From Myripristis murdjan (Eukaryota; Chordata; Actinopteri; Holocentriformes; Holocentridae), in contig NC_044003.1 of the NCBI RefSeq assembly GCF_902150065.1, positions 24,211,487 to 24,275,486 of the forward strand: 64,000 nt of DNA. The letters run 5' to 3'. Position numbers and translations under genes: made by a program. The notes under the pieces were generated by a model. That model was not told the origin of the DNA. It saw only the letters and a program-made list of their open reading frames with translations, and did not search any database. Shown piece after piece: positions 30,568-43,310 of this stretch. Numbering within the stretch: the first letter of the stretch is position 1; every line of letters begins with the position of its first letter.

Positions 30568-32574
30568 TCACTGAGGCTTGTCTTCAAGGAACCGTTGGTA
30601 GGTGAGGCTGTCTGCCCTTTCACCCGTCTGGCTCTTTTTTTCCAGGAACAGCCCCATGCTGTCCCGGGGAGGGTCAGCAATGCTGCGACTCCACAGGGGC
30701 TCTGTGATGCCCAGGAGCTCCCGCACATGAGCAGAGATGACCTGCAGGAAACATGGAAGAGGTGATCACTTTGGAAAAATATACATTATTTATCCCACCT
30801 GTTTTTAAACAGGTGAGTGCCACTGAGACTATGAGGCCTTTTAAAGAGAGAGCTGGCCAAGAGAGCAACATCATGATAAAAACAAAAAAGCTGCACATTA
30901 ACTTGAACAGTGTATCAACTCAGAATCCTAGTCAAAATCATACAGTAGAACAAGATGATTTTTTTTTTTTTTAAGTATACGCTCCAAAAGGCAATAGTCG
31001 ATGAAATAAGGAGGCTTGTAGGCCAAACCTATTTGAACCATGACTAAATGAAGCAAAGACCTCCTTATTGAGCCAATCTGTCTCACTACCCTTCATTATC
31101 AGTTTAAACTCACCAAGAGAGACTAGTTCTTAAAGCTTTGTATTTAGCCTTTCTGCCTCATTTTACAGTGAGCTCCATAAAGAGGGAGCAGAGTACATAA
31201 AGGCACTTTTGGCTAATTTAGTTCTGACCTCAGGGAGTCATAACAAAAGCAATTCCTCTGGCTGTAAACAGCATATATGAGATATAATTATCTGGTGTTT
31301 ATTGACAATGATGCTTGGCTCCAAGGCAAAACTGTACTTGGATGTCAAACCGTTATATTATGTCTGTGGTGCTAAAACTGATGTGAAACTGAACTGGCGC
31401 TGATTGCTCTTGTATTTCTGGTGTTGACTGAAACTTATCTCAGAAAAGGCTTAGAGGTTCGATATCGGTGACATAATGTTATACAATTTTTGTTAACCGG
31501 ATCATGGGGTTTTCTTACAGGAGCTATGCTCAAACACCAACTTGAGCACTTTGAAATTTCCTTTTGAAGTGGTGAGGGCCACTATTTTTGGCATTTTGAA
31601 AGAACAGTACATTTTGATAATTGGCACAAAGGTAAGAGAGAGGAGAGCGAGCTGTTAGCAGACAAGAGGCCTGCATAATCACGCCACACCATCTGTAATT
31701 TATGACACCACGGTCCCTTGAGAGCTTACAAACAAAAGCTTGAATTTCTTCCTCTTCCTCCTCTTAGCTACCTGCATATCCTTAAAATCGGTGATCCCAA
31801 GTCTTGGAAGGTAGACACAGTTCACATAGATGAGCTTCCGTCCTGTGATGAAGTTTTCCGTGAAACACGCCTGCGACAGAGAAAGGATGAGGATGCTGAG
31901 AAATGAAATACACTCCCACTTATTTTTCTCACGTCAGTTCACATATGGCCTGTGGAAAGATGTGAATAATTTCAAGTTTTCCACAGATTTCATTCTTTTC
32001 TGCAGAAACATTACATTTTGTTGATATGTTTATGGTAACAAAGATGATAATGCATTTTTTAATTAATTAAATTTTACTGCTTGCCAAATTTCCACATAAA
32101 CAAATGCAAATTTATAAACAAAAACCCTCAGTTCTGTGTGTTCATGAAGGAAATGGAATGATACATGCCACAAATTCCTTACAAAGCAAATAGCTATCAA
32201 AACTATTCATGTACAATAGTTTCAGTGTCTTAAAGTGAGTTGATTGCAGTACACTGGCTTTATTATTATTATTATTATTAGTAGTAGTAGTAGCATCATA
32301 TCTTTTTGTTAAGTATATTTTGTTTTTGCTGTATGTCTCTTTTGCAGCCTGCTTTATGCTTTAATGACTTAGTGCTCCATCTGTTTGCAATCCACGTCGT
32401 TATCCTCTTTGTTCATGACTTGACATAAAGATTTACACACACAAAAAAAAGTCTGTAAGTTGGTGGAAACTCTTCTCTTAGTGTAAGGACAACTCAGCCT
32501 ACTTTGTACTGTGGATATCCTATGGACTCAATCCAAGTTGCAACGTCTTGACAGCTCCAGCGTAGGACGTCCAT
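30568..32574 (-). CDS. samd15: Short SAM-domain protein, SAMD15-like (114 aa)
   Basis: Three minus-strand exons assemble cleanly: 32574-32503 (24 codons), 31870-31772 (33 codons) and 30741-30568 (57 codons plus TGA), all GT-AG and all phase 0. Exon 1 reads MDVLRWSCQDVATWIESIGY, then PQYK. Exon 2 reads ACFTENFITGRKLIYVNC, then LPRLGITDFKDMQ. Exon 3 starts VISAHVRELLGITEPLW and ends QRFLEDKPQ. This is a complete SAM domain (W..DV..WI, F..N.I.G..L, L..LGI, G....I) followed by a short tail with RDSMGLFLEKKSQTG, matching my recollection of the C-terminus of vertebrate SAMD15. Human SAMD15 carries a long extra N-terminus; here exon 1 starts at the SAM domain. SAM domains bind other SAM domains or RNA; no function is established for this family. 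A possible ATTAAA lies just past the stop (minus, about 30540). The exons are too short to stand out as open frames. Confidence 0.8.
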
Positions 32575-33172
32575 GTTGCCTGTGTGGTTGTTGCCATGGA
32601 AACTGTCACTTCTAGGTGTTAGTTTCCTTAGCCTTAGCAGAAATGCAGTTAAGATTGGCGTTGAAAACGCCGAGTCTCTTGTGTTGGAAGTGCGGACTAT
32701 TGTTAATGAACCTTAAATTTTCAAAAGGAAAGTTACTGAAACGCGTATGGGACGTTTCAAGTTAATTAAACAACTTCACAGGTTGACTTTAGCCCAATGA
32801 ATCACACCTAAAAGAAATGAGGTGGGTTTTATCAGTGGTGGCTGGGGCTGCTTTTAGAGCAGCCAATCGGCTTCATACAATTTAGGGCGGCTGGTAATTT
32901 GCGCCGATTGATTGGTTGTTAAATTCGGTTTGTCCCGCCCACGTTCAAGAAAAACGGCGAATGTCTGGCCGTTGCTTTCGCAGATCAACAAATCATCGCC
33001 GCCTGTGCTAAAGCAGAGACAGGGGCCGCTGAGGCTTGGAGATCGTGGCAAAGCGCAGCATTGGCGCTTTGACTGCATGGTATCTGCCGTCTGAAGTTCT
33101 CTGCCATCTGGGTGTCTTTCGGGTCGATTGAAGGGCTCCGTAGCAGGAACAGGAACAAGCTAAACCTCAGCA
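32575..33172. promoter_or_regulatory. Shared divergent promoter region of samd15-like gene and aldh6a1
   Basis: Only about 600 bases separate the two start codons, which point away from each other. The interval holds CCAAT-type boxes in both directions (AGCCAATCGG near 32861, GATTGATTGGTTG near 32906, CCCAATGAATC near 32793) and a GC-richer core at about 32930-33110. No TATA box is obvious on either side. Such CCAAT-rich, TATA-less intervals are typical of bidirectional promoters. Confidence 0.55.
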
Positions 33173-36100
33173 ATGGCAGCGTTTCTTGCCAGGTCCCTGT
33201 TGACCAAGAAGGTAAAGCTAACGCCTGTTCATCTTCTAGAGTATCATTGTTTTTGTTCGCAGCTGGAACAAGCTAGCCTAAGCCTTGCTAGCTAACAAAG
33301 TCAGTGCCTTTCACACACACACATTGCAGACAGTTCACCCCTTAAATATTTATGGTGCACTCTACGCAAGATTGGGTATGTAAAAGCAGGTTTTATTTGC
33401 ATCACATGACCACAGGTGACAGGTCAAGTTTGCACTCAGACTTTGCTGCTGTTCCTGGGCCCTTGGAGTAGCAATTTAATAAATATGAACTGAAGGTGCT
33501 TGTTTTGCTCTTGCAGGCCCCTCTCCAGTTGGGTCGCATGTCCTACTCCTCCTCAGTGGTAAGAGTTTTTCAGCCTTCAAAACCTATCAATGAACAAATG
33601 CATGTGATTCAGGCAGTTTATAGTGTATGCAATTGGCTAACATTATGCATCACATCTATATATGTACTAGTGTAGGATTATATAAATGGTTACAGTGATG
33701 ATGTAACCTGAGTGGAAGGTTGTTTAATAATCATTGTAACTTAACTGTAATCCTCCAGCCCACCACTAAGCTGTTCATAGATGGCAAGTTTGTGGAGTCC
33801 AACACGTCTGAATGGCTTGACATTCACAACCCTGTAAGTATCCCTCGATCGAGAGGTAACCCTAACCCGCACAGCTCCTTGCTGAAACAAGATATGTCCT
33901 GTACATGAACATGGACGGAAGCTGAATACACATAACTGATGTATCTTAAATGTCAACATGGTGTGAAGGTATTGAGTGGGAAAAGCTTTGATTTGCCAAT
34001 ATCTGCTAATTTAAAGTGTATAAATAAGAACCCACTCTACACAGCTAGTTGAACTGAAAATGCATGTTTATGTATTTATGTTCTCCATCAGTCCAGCCTC
34101 ACTGGACTGTGAGTTGTCAAGTGTTTGCCTCTAGCAAGGCAACAGTTGATGTTTATAGAATGCAAAAAACAACCATGCACCCAAACTCCTTAAATTTTCA
34201 TATCTGTAATGGATCAAAGAACAAAAGTGTTTATTAATTTTAATGTAAAAAATCACAGGAGTGATAGCTATTGCTTTCCCTGCTCTCAGTCAAATGTAAT
34301 GTCATCTGACTGCTGTCCTGTACTGTTTGAATGGGCTGTCTCCTTTTCCATAGGCCACTAATGAGGTGGTGGGACGTGTTCCCAAAGCCACCCAGGAAGA
34401 GATGCTGGCAGCTGCAGACTCCTGCTCCAGGGCCTTCCAGTCCTGGTCCGAGACCTCTATCCTCAGCAGGCAGCAGATCTTCCTCCGCTACCAGCAGCTC
34501 ATCAAGGACAATGTCGTAAGGAAATGCACTGTGCTCTGTTTTGACGCTGGGTGTTATGGCTGGAGTCACTTTCACAGTGACAAGGACTTTGTTTTGTTAG
34601 AATAAGGCTTCACCTTGCCCATGTTGAATAAATATAATTATTGTTGTCACAGTGATCTGCATTGTAATGTTAAGTTGTTACATCAAACAAAAATGATAAA
34701 TTGTGAAATGAATGAATGAAATATTTTAATGAATATTATTTGATAATGTCAGAATTGAAGTTTATACATCCAAATAGTGTATCACAATATAAATCCACTT
34801 AGACTACAAAGGACACTGAATTATTGCTCAGCCCTACCCTGTCATGTCAGAATATGAAAATGATCAGTAACTGGATTGCCGTTTTTATCATTTATCAGCG
34901 TTTTTCCATTTCCTTGAGAACCAATAAGAAAGCAATAGGTTTTTGCTCCTTGCTGATGGTTTGAGTTCTAGCTCAAAGGGTTTTCCCCTTGGTGTTTCAG
35001 AAAGAGCTGGCCAAGGTGATCACACTGGAGCAGGGCAAAACTCTCGCTGATGCTGAGGGCGATGTGTTCAGAGGCCTGCGTAAGTAAAACACAGACCTGG
35101 CTCCCAGCCATGCTACTGAGTTGTGATAGTGGTACTGGAATAAAGAAGGCTGAATGTGTAGTCACTTTGTCAGATCACATTCCCTTATTGAAACCATTAG
35201 TGCTCTGTTGTTTTATATCATCTCTCCTGTGCACACCTAGGGGAAAGTTCGACACTAAGTGGCTGCAGGCTGTCCTATTTTTGTGTAACCAGATACCCCC
35301 AGTAAAACCAACTTTCACTGCAAATTAATGTGGTTGCAGGGTTTTTTTGTTTCAGCATTTGCCCCCTTTGGGATGTAAAGGCTTGCATGAATTCATTTTC
35401 AGCAATTCTTCAAAATGCCCAACTGAACAAAGCCGGTGTATAGAAACAGTAATCTACTGCATAGCATTGTTTGTCCCTTGTGTTGCAATGTGATCGTCTT
35501 TTTTGGGGTTTTACTCTTCCTGTTTTTTATGCCTTTTATAAAAACCCTAAACTCTGCTTTCAGTTGCATAACATAAAGATTCACTTTCCCTATAGGATTT
35601 CCCCTATTGAAAGGTGCTTGTTGACATCCACTAGTGACAAATATGTTGCTCATCTAAAAACAAGCCAGGATCTATTTGGAAATGTAAAGGAAAGTAATAT
35701 TTCATTTGCAACAAGAAGCGGCTGCCAAAGTCTTTTTGTACTCCTTAGTGCGGTGCCCAGTTTTAGGATGTGCAAATGATTTTGGCTCACTAACTTCAAC
35801 TTATCAGCTATAGGACAGGCTGCATTGGCAGGTGTGCCAGCATTAGATTAACTACAGTAGTGGGGAATGGAACAACTTGATGAATGTTTCAGGACAAAAT
35901 AACAGTTTGCGATGAAGTTAAAAAAAGGATTTTTTTTTTTTTTTGGCAAGAGGCCTAAGTACAGACTGGATAATATAATGTAAGGTGCATCTTAAATCAT
36001 CTCAAGCCATACATATTTCCTTTTGAAATGGTTTAGAAATGATCTCATTTCTCAGATGCTGTACCTCTTTTGTGGTTTGCCTCACCCACCGCCCTCCTCT

Positions 36101-39100
36101 TTACCCTGTAGAGGTGGTTGAGCACGCCTGCAGCGTTACATCCCTCATGCTGGGTGAAACGTTGCCCTCCATCACCAAGGACATGGACACTTACACTTAC
36201 CGTCTGCCCATCGGAGTGTGTGCCGGCATCGCCCCTTTCAACTTCCCTGCTATGATCCCCCTGTGGATGTTCCCCATCGGCATGGTTTGTGGCAATACCT
36301 ACCTGATGAAACCCTCTGAACGTGTCCCAGGATGCACCATGCTCCTGGCCAAGATGCTGCAGGACTCCGGGGCACCAGATGGTACACTAAACATCATCCA
36401 CGGCCAGCATGCAGGTGAGCGTGCCTGTGTGTGACAGCACAGCATTAAGATGAAATATGGGATCGGGTAGCAACAACCACGTGCGTCTCATTCAGAAGCG
36501 GATAAATAAATTGTTTGCAGCGTGTTCAGCAAAAGTAAAGGCCAGAGATCATTTAAACATTTATGTTACACCCCTTGGCAACATGAATGTGGTGGATTTG
36601 CATGGTCTGCACCAACTGTATCTGTAAGTAATTCCCCACATGCCTTAAGCGAGAGAGATCCATTTGAATCTACATCAGCGGTCGATGTGCTGTTGTTCAG
36701 GGTGCAATTTAGATGAAGGGGAGTGGATTTACAGTATCCATTTGTGTCTCATGTAGCGGTGAACTTCGTCTGTGACCATCCTGCCATCAAAGCCATCAGC
36801 TTTGTGGGCTCCAACCAGGCTGGAGAGTACATCTATGAGCGGGGCTCCAAGAACGGCAAGAGAGTGCAGTCCAACATGGTACATCAAGAGCACAACAGTA
36901 CTTAACATCCTTAAACTAAATAAGCTATTTTAAAGCATTGGGCAATACAGACAAAATCAAAATTATATATTTGAACAAGACAGTATTGTAGGGATGACTG
37001 GAACTTCCATAAGATACTTACACACGATATTTTTTAATGAACAGTTATTAGTAATGCGGATATCCACATGGATCACCAAGCAGGTAGAGGCAAATTATAC
37101 AACCACTAAAACAATCTGCATTATAGTAAAGTTATTAAATTTTATGAACTCAGTCTTTAAAACCAAGAAAATACCACACTTATGTCATATCATGATATGA
37201 CATTTCCATATGACATTTCCATAATCCCAGCTATCTGGACTTGTATCACAATATTGATATAATGTCAGTGTGTTGAACAGCTCTACTAATTATCTGTGTC
37301 ACTGGGTAGAAACTGTTTGCCATGACAACCAACACATTATGCACAGTTTCTGTCGTCAGGTGCAGAAATATATAGACCACAAGATTTACTCCTGTTCTGA
37401 TACTGAGACTAAACCTCAATTCTTGGCTGCAAATCCCTGATGTTTGTTAAATATGTGATTAGCATTTCGCTGAACCTATTTGATGTGCTTCAACGTATTG
37501 CAGAGAAATCCTACAGAGCTGTGTCCTACATTTTTCATTTTAGGGTGCCAAGAACCATGGTGTGGTGATGCCTGATGCCAACAAAGAGAACACCCTCAAC
37601 CAGCTGGTGGGCGCGGCTTTCGGGGCGGCCGGTCAGCGCTGCATGGCTCTCTCAACTGCCATTCTCGTAGGAGAGGCTCGTGATTGGCTCCCAGAGCTGG
37701 TGGAGCGCTCTAAAGCTCTGCGTGTCAACTCAGGTAACTTTAAACAACATTTTCTTCTGCTAAACATCAGACGGATACAGTTTGCTCTCATGGATGTAAT
37801 GGAAAATACTGCGATGTATGACAGCTGCCCTGTGAAAGGGGAAATTCTGGCCTAATTTTGTGTTTGACCCGAAGGCGATCAGCCTGGGGCAGATGTGGGT
37901 CCCCTGATCTCTCCTGAAGCCAAGGACAGGGTGAACTCTTTGATCCAGAGCGGGGTGGACGAGGGTGCCAAGCTGCTGCTGGATGGCAGAAATGTCAGAG
38001 TCAAAGGATACGAGAAAGGAAACTTTGTGGGCCCCACCATCCTGGCTGGCGTTTCGGTGAGAGGAACTGAAATGAGTGGCTGAGGGAAACTGATGGACCG
38101 ACTGAGCACAAATGTGTTTTCAGTGGCCCTGGTTAAAGATGTAAATCTATTTTCTCATAGACGTTTTAGAAAACAGCAGCATGAGTGTTAAGCTCTGAAC
38201 TGAACCAGCTAGCTACTAAATTATTAAGCTACTAAAACTACAAGGTGCTAAAGAAAATATACAGTCCATACATTACAAACCAAAAGGTTGTAGTACATGA
38301 CTTTATACACTTTTTTTTTTTTTTTTAAACAAAGAATAAGCCAGTCATCCCCTAAAGGATTATAGGTGGTCTATTTTGATTTTCCTCTTTTAGCATTGAT
38401 ACAAAAAGTCCTAACCACATTATAAAAACACAAACAATCTTTTCCTGATTCCTTAAAAGAGAAATTATCTTGACAGCAAAACCAATGTCGGCCATTGTAC
38501 TAAACATTTTTTTTTTTTTAATATAAGCTTGACAATCAGTATTGGATGAATGGAGAAAGTACATGGCCATTTGGGGGCCATGCACTTTCTGGGTTTCTGG
38601 GTCTTTTTTATTTTTTCCCTCAAAAGCTGTAATTCTTGGTTGGCAACGAGGGAGATGTATTTATGTCTTGACACAAATGTCGGTCAGCTTCCTCCAGGCA
38701 GTGTGTTCACAGGTTGAAGTGATCCGTCTGTTACTCTTCCCCAGCCGGAGATGACCTGTTACAAGGAGGAGATCTTCGGGCCAGTGCTCATAGTCCTGGA
38801 GGCAGACAGCCTTGACGAAGCCATCTCTTTGATCAACAGGAACAAATACGGCAACGGCACCGCCATCTTCACCACCAATGGAGCAACCGCACGCAAATAC
38901 ACACATGAGGTGGATGTTGGCCAGGTGAGAGATGCCGTCTCAGATGTGAAGACTTAGGCATGTCAGTTTCAGAAGGAGGGAAGAAACACTTTTCTGTCAC
39001 CACAATTCATTGTCACTCCTTATTTCTGTATTGACTGTCTTTACCAGTTTAAATGCACTGAACAGGATGAAAACTGGTCAGCTTATGATCAGAAAAAGCC

Positions 39101-39946
39101 AGTGTTGACAGTCCAACGCTCTACTAGAGCTTCTTTCCTTTGCATCTTTGTCATGTCATTTTGCTGTTACTTCAACCCCCACACACCCTTTTTTTTTTTT
39201 TTTTTAAATTGGGGAATATTCATGAGACTGACTTGATGGCTCAAAGCAATGACCTGGAAGTACTTTTGAAAGTAATGCATTAATACAGATTTTCTACCCC
39301 ACTTTGCTCATTGCTTTTTCATTTTTTCTTAAGTATTCATCCTTAAAGCCTAGTTACTCTTAAAATAATGTTGTGAGATAACCATGACCCTAAGAGTTTG
39401 TTTTGAGTCATCCTTATTTATTTAGTTTTTTTTTTTTTAAATACTTGTTTGCCTAAAAATATGTATAAATATATGGCCACTGCACCCCACACTACCTTCA
39501 GTATGTCTTCAGGTGCATCAGGTTGTTGACTCTTACATGTTTTTGTCCTTGGTTGTATTTGCTGCAAACATTAACTTTCTGATATTATGGGGACTTTTTA
39601 TTCATTTTATTGTTTTATTAATAGATTGGTGTGAACGTGCCCATCCCTGTCCCGTTGCCCATGTTCTCCTTCACCGGCTCCAGAGGCTCATTCAGAGGAG
39701 ACACCAACTTTTATGGCAAACAGGTAAATAACAAACATGAATTCTCATGTGCTGCCACCAGATGCTGTACCTGAAAACAACACTTGACACAATACAGCCA
39801 CTCCCCAGGTGGTAACCTGTCATCGATGTCTGTCTCAACAGGGAATCCAGTTCTACACTCAGATCAAGACGGTGACATCTCAGTGGAAGGCTGAAGACGC
39901 CACCCTGAAGAGCCCAGCTGTTACCATGCCAACCATGGGACGCTAA
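33173..39946 (+). CDS. aldh6a1: Methylmalonate-semialdehyde dehydrogenase [acylating], mitochondrial
   Basis: A CoA-dependent aldehyde dehydrogenase of the mitochondrial matrix. It turns methylmalonate and malonate semialdehydes (valine and thymine breakdown) into propionyl- and acetyl-CoA. Twelve exons: 33173-33211, 33517-33558, 33759-33833, 34354-34515, 35001-35079, 36112-36414, 36757-36878, 37544-37733, 37875-38056, 38745-38924, 39625-39723 and 39842-39946. They total 525 aa (human 535) with all phases agreeing. Exons 1-2 give a basic/hydroxylated mitochondrial leader ([13 protein letters not shown]). Family marks: [20 protein letters not shown] and MKPSERVPG (cofactor fold), [29 protein letters not shown], the catalytic [10 protein letters not shown] with Cys at about residue 307, YKEEIFGP and [11 protein letters not shown]. 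The end is MPTMGR. The acceptor of exon 9 (CCGAAG) lacks a good pyrimidine tract but is the only one keeping the conserved frame. Poly(A) AATAAA is at 40650. Confidence 0.98.
34610..34850. repeat. Third diverged copy of the fish miniature repeat (aldh6a1 intron)
   Basis: TGATCTGCATTGTAATGTTA matches the copy near 6255 with one change, and the block ends with TTGCTCAGCCCTA. That is the reverse complement of the AGGGCTGA-type end seen at 4258. It lies in the intron between aldh6a1 exons 4 and 5. Low-similarity boundaries are approximate. Confidence 0.45.
36930..37287. repeat. Diverged MITE in aldh6a1 intron, same family as at 50073
   Basis: It shares ordered words with the element at 50073-50352: GGGATGACTGG vs AGGATGACTAA; AAGATACTTACACACGATAT vs AAGATATTTACACAAAAGAT; TTAGTAATGCGGATAT vs TTAATAATGCAGATAT; and CAGGTAGAGGCAAATTATA vs CAGGTAGAAGCAAACTATA. 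Its ends (TTGGGCAATAC on the left, GAACAGCTCTAC on the right) are worn versions of the inverted ends of the other copy. Confidence 0.6.
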
Positions 39947-40649
39947 ACTGACAGTACATCCAGAATAACCCTCAGTGACTGCTGGTGTGCCTTAATGTTT
40001 AAGAGGGAGCCCAAGGAGAGTTTGGTTTAAGGTTACAAGTCCTTACTGTTTAGCAATACTTTCACGGGGGAATACTGCGTGGTGATTCTGTTACTTCATA
40101 CAACCTGGATAGTGTTGTTGCACAAACATGAGTAGCATTTCGGAAGTATAGTAAGCCACATTGTACCTCATCACGAAGGAGAAACCAGACTGTTTCCATG
40201 GACGTTATATTTTGTACCTGTGAGACATATATATTTGATGGTTTGTCATTTTCATGTCCAGGAAGACCATACTTACCAGTGATTTCCCCCCCCCTTGATC
40301 CTTTGTGTCCTCAGACATCACCTTTCTGTCTGCTCTAAACCTCAGAGATCAGAGTTCTGCCATCACTGGTTGCTGTTTCTCCCACTTGTCCTGTATATCA
40401 GAGCACTGTGTTGATAATTGAAGAGGTGACAAATGAGGCAAATGCTATATCCAGAACATTGCGACACCTGTTTTCTATCACTCCTGACATTTAGATTGTG
40501 GTTGCAGCTGCTGTACTGAAAACTCTATGTCCTATACTATCCAGTATCTGGTTTAGTGTGTGTATGTGTCTGAATTTGACAAAGTCGCACTGTAGCTTCA
40601 GTGATCCTTTGTTACCGGCCATGTACGGTAGATAAGTTGTTTTACAGAA

Positions 40650-40655
40650 AATAAA
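40650..40655 (+). terminator. aldh6a1 poly(A) signal
   Basis: AATAAA about 700 bases after the aldh6a1 stop codon, on the same strand. The 39947-40670 stretch is best read as its 3' UTR. Confidence 0.75.
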
Positions 40656-41656
40656 ATGTCGCACTTGATACATGATCAATTGTTATAATGAAATTCCTTG
40701 GAGAAAATGGTTTGTAGCTGAACTGTAATTATTTGCTAGAACTTTGGATCCAAAGTATGTAAGAAACCTCAAACTTTAGTGCCCTGGCTGCTGTTTAAGT
40801 AATTATGAGGTCTTCAAGACTCAGAATAAGATGAAGAGGATGATAACACTGAGGTTATTTGACTCGTCCAATCATCTTCCAACAACTGTATTCTGATTAC
40901 TAAACAGTTCTCTAATTGTGTGCAATTTTTGATATGGGTCACAACACAATGGCTTTTTTTGTTGTTTTTTTTTTTTTTTTGCTTGCAGGATCAAACAGAA
41001 GATGAAGATCTGAACACGGCTCAGTCAACACAAGAGATGAAAGATATGTAGTATTACCATTTCAGCTTGATTAATTTGTGGCTCAGCAATACACAGCCTA
41101 TAATTTTGCTGCTAAGAGGATCCTTTGGTTTTGACTGTTTGTAGGATGAAAACATTTCAAATATGCTCCTGCTGGCAGGAAGTTAATTACTAAAGGTTCC
41201 CCCTCCTCTCCATTTGGCTTAACAGAAATTGGTCTTGTGGCCTGTTTGTGTACTTCATTTCAGCATGTTTGTCTTTTTGACAATGGTGCTTGAACTGAGC
41301 AGAGCTGAGGCTGCTAAAACAACTTTAAAAGAAAAAAAAAACAAACAAACATTGGAGGTTTGGTATTTTTTAAATGAAATCTACTGAGAAAATCTGTCAA
41401 TTTTAGTAGTACATTCGACAATGCAAACAAAAGCAGCCGTCTTACCATACACATAAATTGAATGAAGGTTAAGTGAGTAGGTAGTAATAGTAGTAGAAAT
41501 AATAATTAATTAATAAAAAATTATTATAACATTTAGCAGTGTTACTATTCTTTGTTATGTTGTTTTATGTAGTCCAGCAAAAGGACTTAAGGAAAAAAAA
41601 GTTTGTTTTGTTTTTGTTTTTTTAAGTCGACATTTGTGTAAAAACAACGCACTCAT

Positions 41657-41772
41657 CGACGTCATGACGTTTACCTTGAAGTTGGCTGTTGGTGAAACCG
41701 GCACGCTCCTGTCTCTGGACATGGGATGACGTCACGTGCACTCAGCTGTGCAGCGGCCAGGCGGACACCATG
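41657..41772 (+). promoter_or_regulatory. entpd5 promoter region with ACGT-core (CRE/UPRE-like) elements and probable leader exon end
   Basis: CGACGTCATGACGT at 41657-41670 and TGACGTCACGTG at 41727-41738 contain several ACGT cores, the binding unit of CREB/ATF and of the unfolded-protein-response factors ATF6 and XBP1. Just downstream, CACCATG followed by GTGAGC at 41773 looks like a leader exon ending in a good donor, which would join the coding exon starting near 43871. That ATG is out of frame with the main start and would give a short upstream frame. ENTPD5 works in the ER, so UPR control would make sense; this is inference. Confidence 0.5.
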
Positions 41773-43154
41773 GTGAGCTCGAGCCGTGTTTAGCATTTAA
41801 AACTCCTCAGCTCATGTTTTGGACTCTGAATTTTTAACGACAAAAGTGCCGGGAGTTTCATTCAAAATTCATGTTCAGGTAGCCGGGCCGAGCCACTCAA
41901 GCACCTCGTAACAGGAGGCAGCTAACCAGCTAACTACTTAGCCTGCTAACTTCATTTGCCTAGTATGAACGTGCCGAGCAGCTCGTGCTCCTGCTAGTTG
42001 TAGTTGGCGTCGGTTGTGAGCAGCTTAATAATCCTACAAATTAAATGTGTGGTTGTACCAGAGTGTTTTAAACCTTTAACTTAACTGAGCTGGTGAGGTA
42101 ACAAGCTTGCTGCTCACAGTCGGTGTAGTTAGTTATCCTCATTGATAAACAGTTAGCTATGAACTTCAGCTGTAAGCCCAAACAAGTCACAGTATTAGAC
42201 ACTGCCGTCTTATTCACAATCAGCTGGGCTTTAAAAAGCTCGTGTTGGAAGTGCACACCAAGTATTTCCTGGCTGGGGGATAAAGACATGCTCCACAGGA
42301 GGATATGTAGATTAGGTAAGTTACAGCTTGGACACATCTGTGAAGTCTCTCTCAGCCAGAGAGAAGTCCTGGACTGTTAATTTCATGGACACTGCCACAG
42401 TGAGTTTTATGCAAACATTTTCTGGTTCATATATATTTATGCCAGAACAAAATAAAGATTATTTAGATGTAAAAGCCATGGAGTCCACTGGTTCTTGTTA
42501 ATTCATCCTCAGTGAAGCAGTTCCTAGAGTCTCCCTCTAAAGATATCTTATTCATTTTTCATCAGTAATGGCCTGTTTTTATTGTTTATGAGTATTACAG
42601 CTGTAAATTAACCCTTTAGGATTTCAAAAATGTCAACTCATGTCATGGTGTCAGCCCTGTGAAACAGACAGTGGCACTCATTTATGAAACTATTGCCGAG
42701 ATCATTGTGCATTCAAGGTCAGAGAGGATTAGAAACTTTTTTACTGGTTCCATTTTAAAGCAGGATTCCACATTGCATACAAGTTATGGAGAGCACCAAA
42801 ACTCCCCCGGCATTTGGCCAGCAATGAATTCACATCGACTGAAATGGCAGGTTTCAATAATTAATGTATGCTGGGTTATTTTGTCGTTTTGTGTTTCTGT
42901 TTTTTCAGAATGGGAAACCACTTTAAATGAGCATACACCCAGACCAGACATAATGATGTCAGTGGTACAATAAGTCTCAGATTGATATGGCCCATCTTTT
43001 TCAGGAGAGTTAGCGTACATTCATTGTAAGAGTACACATAGTCCTCAGTTTTTGTGTTTTACAAAAGCCCATAATCCTGTGTATTCTTAACACTCCTTAA
43101 CAGATTAAATTTGTCGTCTGAATCATTTCAATAACCATCAATACAGAATAGAGG

Positions 43155-43310
43155 AGCGGTGGCAGGGTTGCTTAGTGGTCAGAGTCCTTTAAGGACACGG
43201 TCTTTTGTTTTCTTCCCACATAGCCTGTTGTTGTCTTCATGAGGAAGACACTTTACTCCTACCTCCCTCTCTTGTTTTCAGTCCAATAAATTTCTGTGTA
43301 AACAAAGCCA
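43155..43310. repeat. Degraded tRNA-derived SINE
   Basis: GGTTGCTTAGTGGTCAGAG resembles a tRNA-type A box. Further on, TTGTTGTCTTCATGAGGAAG and ACACTTTACTCCTACCTCCC match the body of common fish SINEs ('gtccttgggcaagacactt..ccctacctcc'). The B box is not clear. It lies between the likely leader exon and first coding exon of entpd5. Confidence 0.55.
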
